A stretch of 41,781 nt of DNA, from assembly GCA_900757185.1 (NCBI GenBank), contig CAAEMX010000054.1, positions 1-41,781 on the forward strand, given 5' to 3'. Every line of letters begins with the position of its first letter. Position 1 is the stretch's first letter. The stretch is from an uncultured Collinsella sp. GTDB taxonomy: Bacteria; Actinomycetota; Coriobacteriia; Coriobacteriales; Coriobacteriaceae. This document shows positions 40,933 to 41,781 of the stretch, piece by piece. A program made the translations under genes and the position numbers. The notes under the pieces are model-generated. The model saw nothing but the letters and a program-made list of their open reading frames with translations, had not been told where the DNA came from and ran no database searches.

Positions 40933-41520
40933 ATGAGCGATTATGCAGACCAAACGGTCGCCGTGCTGGCGGTCCAGGGCGCTTTTGCCGAGCACGAGGC
41001 AAGACTGTCCGAGCTGGGCGCACGCTGTATTGAGCTGAGGCAGGCGGCTGATTTGAAGCAGAACTTTGACCGTCTGGTACTTCCCGGCGGCGAGTCTACC
41101 GTTCAAGGGAAACTGCTTGCCGAGCTTGGCATGCTCGAGGATCTTCGTGCTCGCATTGCGGACGGCATGCCCGTCCTGGGCACCTGCGCCGGCTTGATCC
41201 TGTTGGCGCGCGATCTTGCCGCCCATGACGATAAGGGCACGCCGCGTTTGGCAACCATGGATGTACTCGTCGAGCGCAATGCCTACGGCAGGCAACTCGG
41301 CAGCTTTCGAGCCAAGGGGCAGGTAGCCGGCATCGACGGTGAAGTGCCGCTGACGTTTATCCGCGCGCCCCGCATCGTCGAAGTGCACGGCGACACTGAG
41401 GCCCTAGCCGAAGTCGACGGTCGCATCGTCGCCGCCCGCCAAGGCAACCAGCTCGGCGTCACCTTCCACCCCGAGCTCGACGAAGACACCCACCTCCACG
41501 AACTGTTCCTGCAAATGTAG
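40933..41520 (+). CDS. pdxT: PLP synthase glutaminase subunit PdxT
   Basis: A 195-residue class I glutaminase that hydrolyses glutamine and channels ammonia into PdxS. The catalytic triad is visible: C85 in GTCAGLILLA, H179 and E181 in FHPELDED; the GGEST loop (52-56) is the oxyanion region. GAAAGGA precedes the ATG. Second gene of the pdxST operon; the transcript probably ends at the hairpins starting near 41562. Confidence 0.96.
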   Translation: MSDYADQTVAVLAVQGAFAEHEARLSELGARCIELRQAADLKQNFDRLVLPGGESTVQGKLLAELGMLEDLRARIADGMPVLGTCAGLILLARDLAAHDDKGTPRLATMDVLVERNAYGRQLGSFRAKGQVAGIDGEVPLTFIRAPRIVEVHGDTEALAEVDGRIVAARQGNQLGVTFHPELDEDTHLHELFLQM

Positions 41521-41561
41521 GCAGAATTTAAACGAGCGTGGATTTTCGGACATACAACAAA

Positions 41562-41627
41562 TGAGAGTGGATAATCTCCCACCTTGAGCATGAATATGGG
41601 CTCAAACCGGGAGATTATCCACTCTCA
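41562..41627. repeat. 19-bp inverted repeat hairpin after pdxT
   Basis: TGAGAGTGGATAATCTCCC (41562-41580) is perfectly inverted at 41609-41627, with an inner TTGAGC/GCTCAA stem. No T-run follows. It may serve as a terminator or be an intergenic repeat or element end. Confidence 0.6.
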
Positions 41628-41640
41628 CGCTATGTAGTCG

Positions 41641-41684
41641 TTGGGGACGTTCTTAAACGACTAGTCAAACAAGAACGTCCCCAA
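41641..41684. repeat. GGGGAC hairpin near the right edge
   Basis: TTGGGGACGTTCTT (41641-41654) and AAGAACGTCCCCAA (41671-41684) are perfect 14-bp arms around a 16-nt loop. It lies 58 bp before the recombinase-like start and resembles the GGGAC hairpins at 14431 and 28551. Confidence 0.6.
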
Positions 41685-41742
41685 AGGGTCACTATAATAA
41701 GGATAGAAAGGTCGTGAAAATACAAAACAGGAGGTTACACAC

Positions 41743-41781
41743 ATGAGGAAGCAGGAGCAAAAGGGTAAAATCACAGCATTG
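41743..41781 (+). CDS. Serine recombinase-like gene, 5' end only
   Basis: Thirteen complete codons (MRKQEQKGKITAL) run off the window. CAGGAGG lies 7-8 nt upstream, in a stretch clearly richer in A/T than the rest of the window. Large serine recombinases of conjugative transposons (TndX-like) commonly begin with a short basic segment and K-I-T-A-L before their resolvase domain. The call rests on this short match only. Confidence 0.4.
   Translation, partial: MRKQEQKGKITAL

Overview
The window looks like chromosomal DNA from a strictly anaerobic, GC-rich actinobacterium of the class Coriobacteriia, most likely Collinsella or a close relative. This is a judgement from protein style, not a database match. 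Supporting signs are actinobacterial codon use, GGAGG-type ribosome sites with frequent GTG starts, a reverse rubrerythrin, an Etf-linked lactate dehydrogenase, a fermentative ALDH/ADH pair and a bacterial Elp3. No rRNA, tRNA or CRISPR array was seen.

Layout. 165-2343 (minus): AzlCD amino-acid exporter and a KdgT-type permease. 2470-3282: HD-domain hydrolase. 3279-6904 (minus): lactate dehydrogenase-EtfB-EtfA operon of the electron-bifurcating type. 7250-10456 (plus): five small or secreted proteins of unknown function that look like a cell-surface unit. 10575-11291: DUF554 membrane protein. 11379-16991 (plus): TerB-N/TerB-C protein, BrxD-like ATPase and Lhr/BrxHI-like helicase, a compact defence-like cassette behind a promoter carrying a near-consensus SOS box. 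17019-23622: a tRNA-modification neighbourhood (Elp3, Trm9-like methyltransferase, TrmB) interrupted by an XRE regulator with a DUF4097 protein. 23933-28452: Ski2-like helicase and a DUF2130 coiled-coil protein, convergent on a strong terminator. 28592-32060 (minus): LicT antiterminator, RAT/terminator, PTS EIIBC and ChbG deacetylase. 32134-33243 (minus): phosphodiesterase, a small charged protein and a 27-residue holin-like peptide. 33349-35957 (minus): ALDH and iron-type ADH behind a Rex-like operator. 36214-36774: reverse rubrerythrin. 37016-38143 (minus): PD-(D/E)XK-like protein flanked by two copies of a 123-bp repeat. 38440-41520: PdxR regulator divergent from PdxST (vitamin B6). 41743 to the end: first codons of what looks like a serine recombinase, possibly the edge of an integrated element.

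Most interesting points: (i) the TerB/BrxD/helicase cassette without the BREX core genes, with an SOS-like operator over its promoter; (ii) a 123-bp hairpin repeat present three times, whose ends carry stop codons in all three frames and whose inner stem changes sequence while keeping pairing; (iii) Elp3 close to a Trm9-like methyltransferase, which suggests an mcm5U-type wobble pathway in a bacterium; (iv) an undescribed secreted-protein cluster; (v) a tiny putative type I toxin next to a second SOS-like palindrome.
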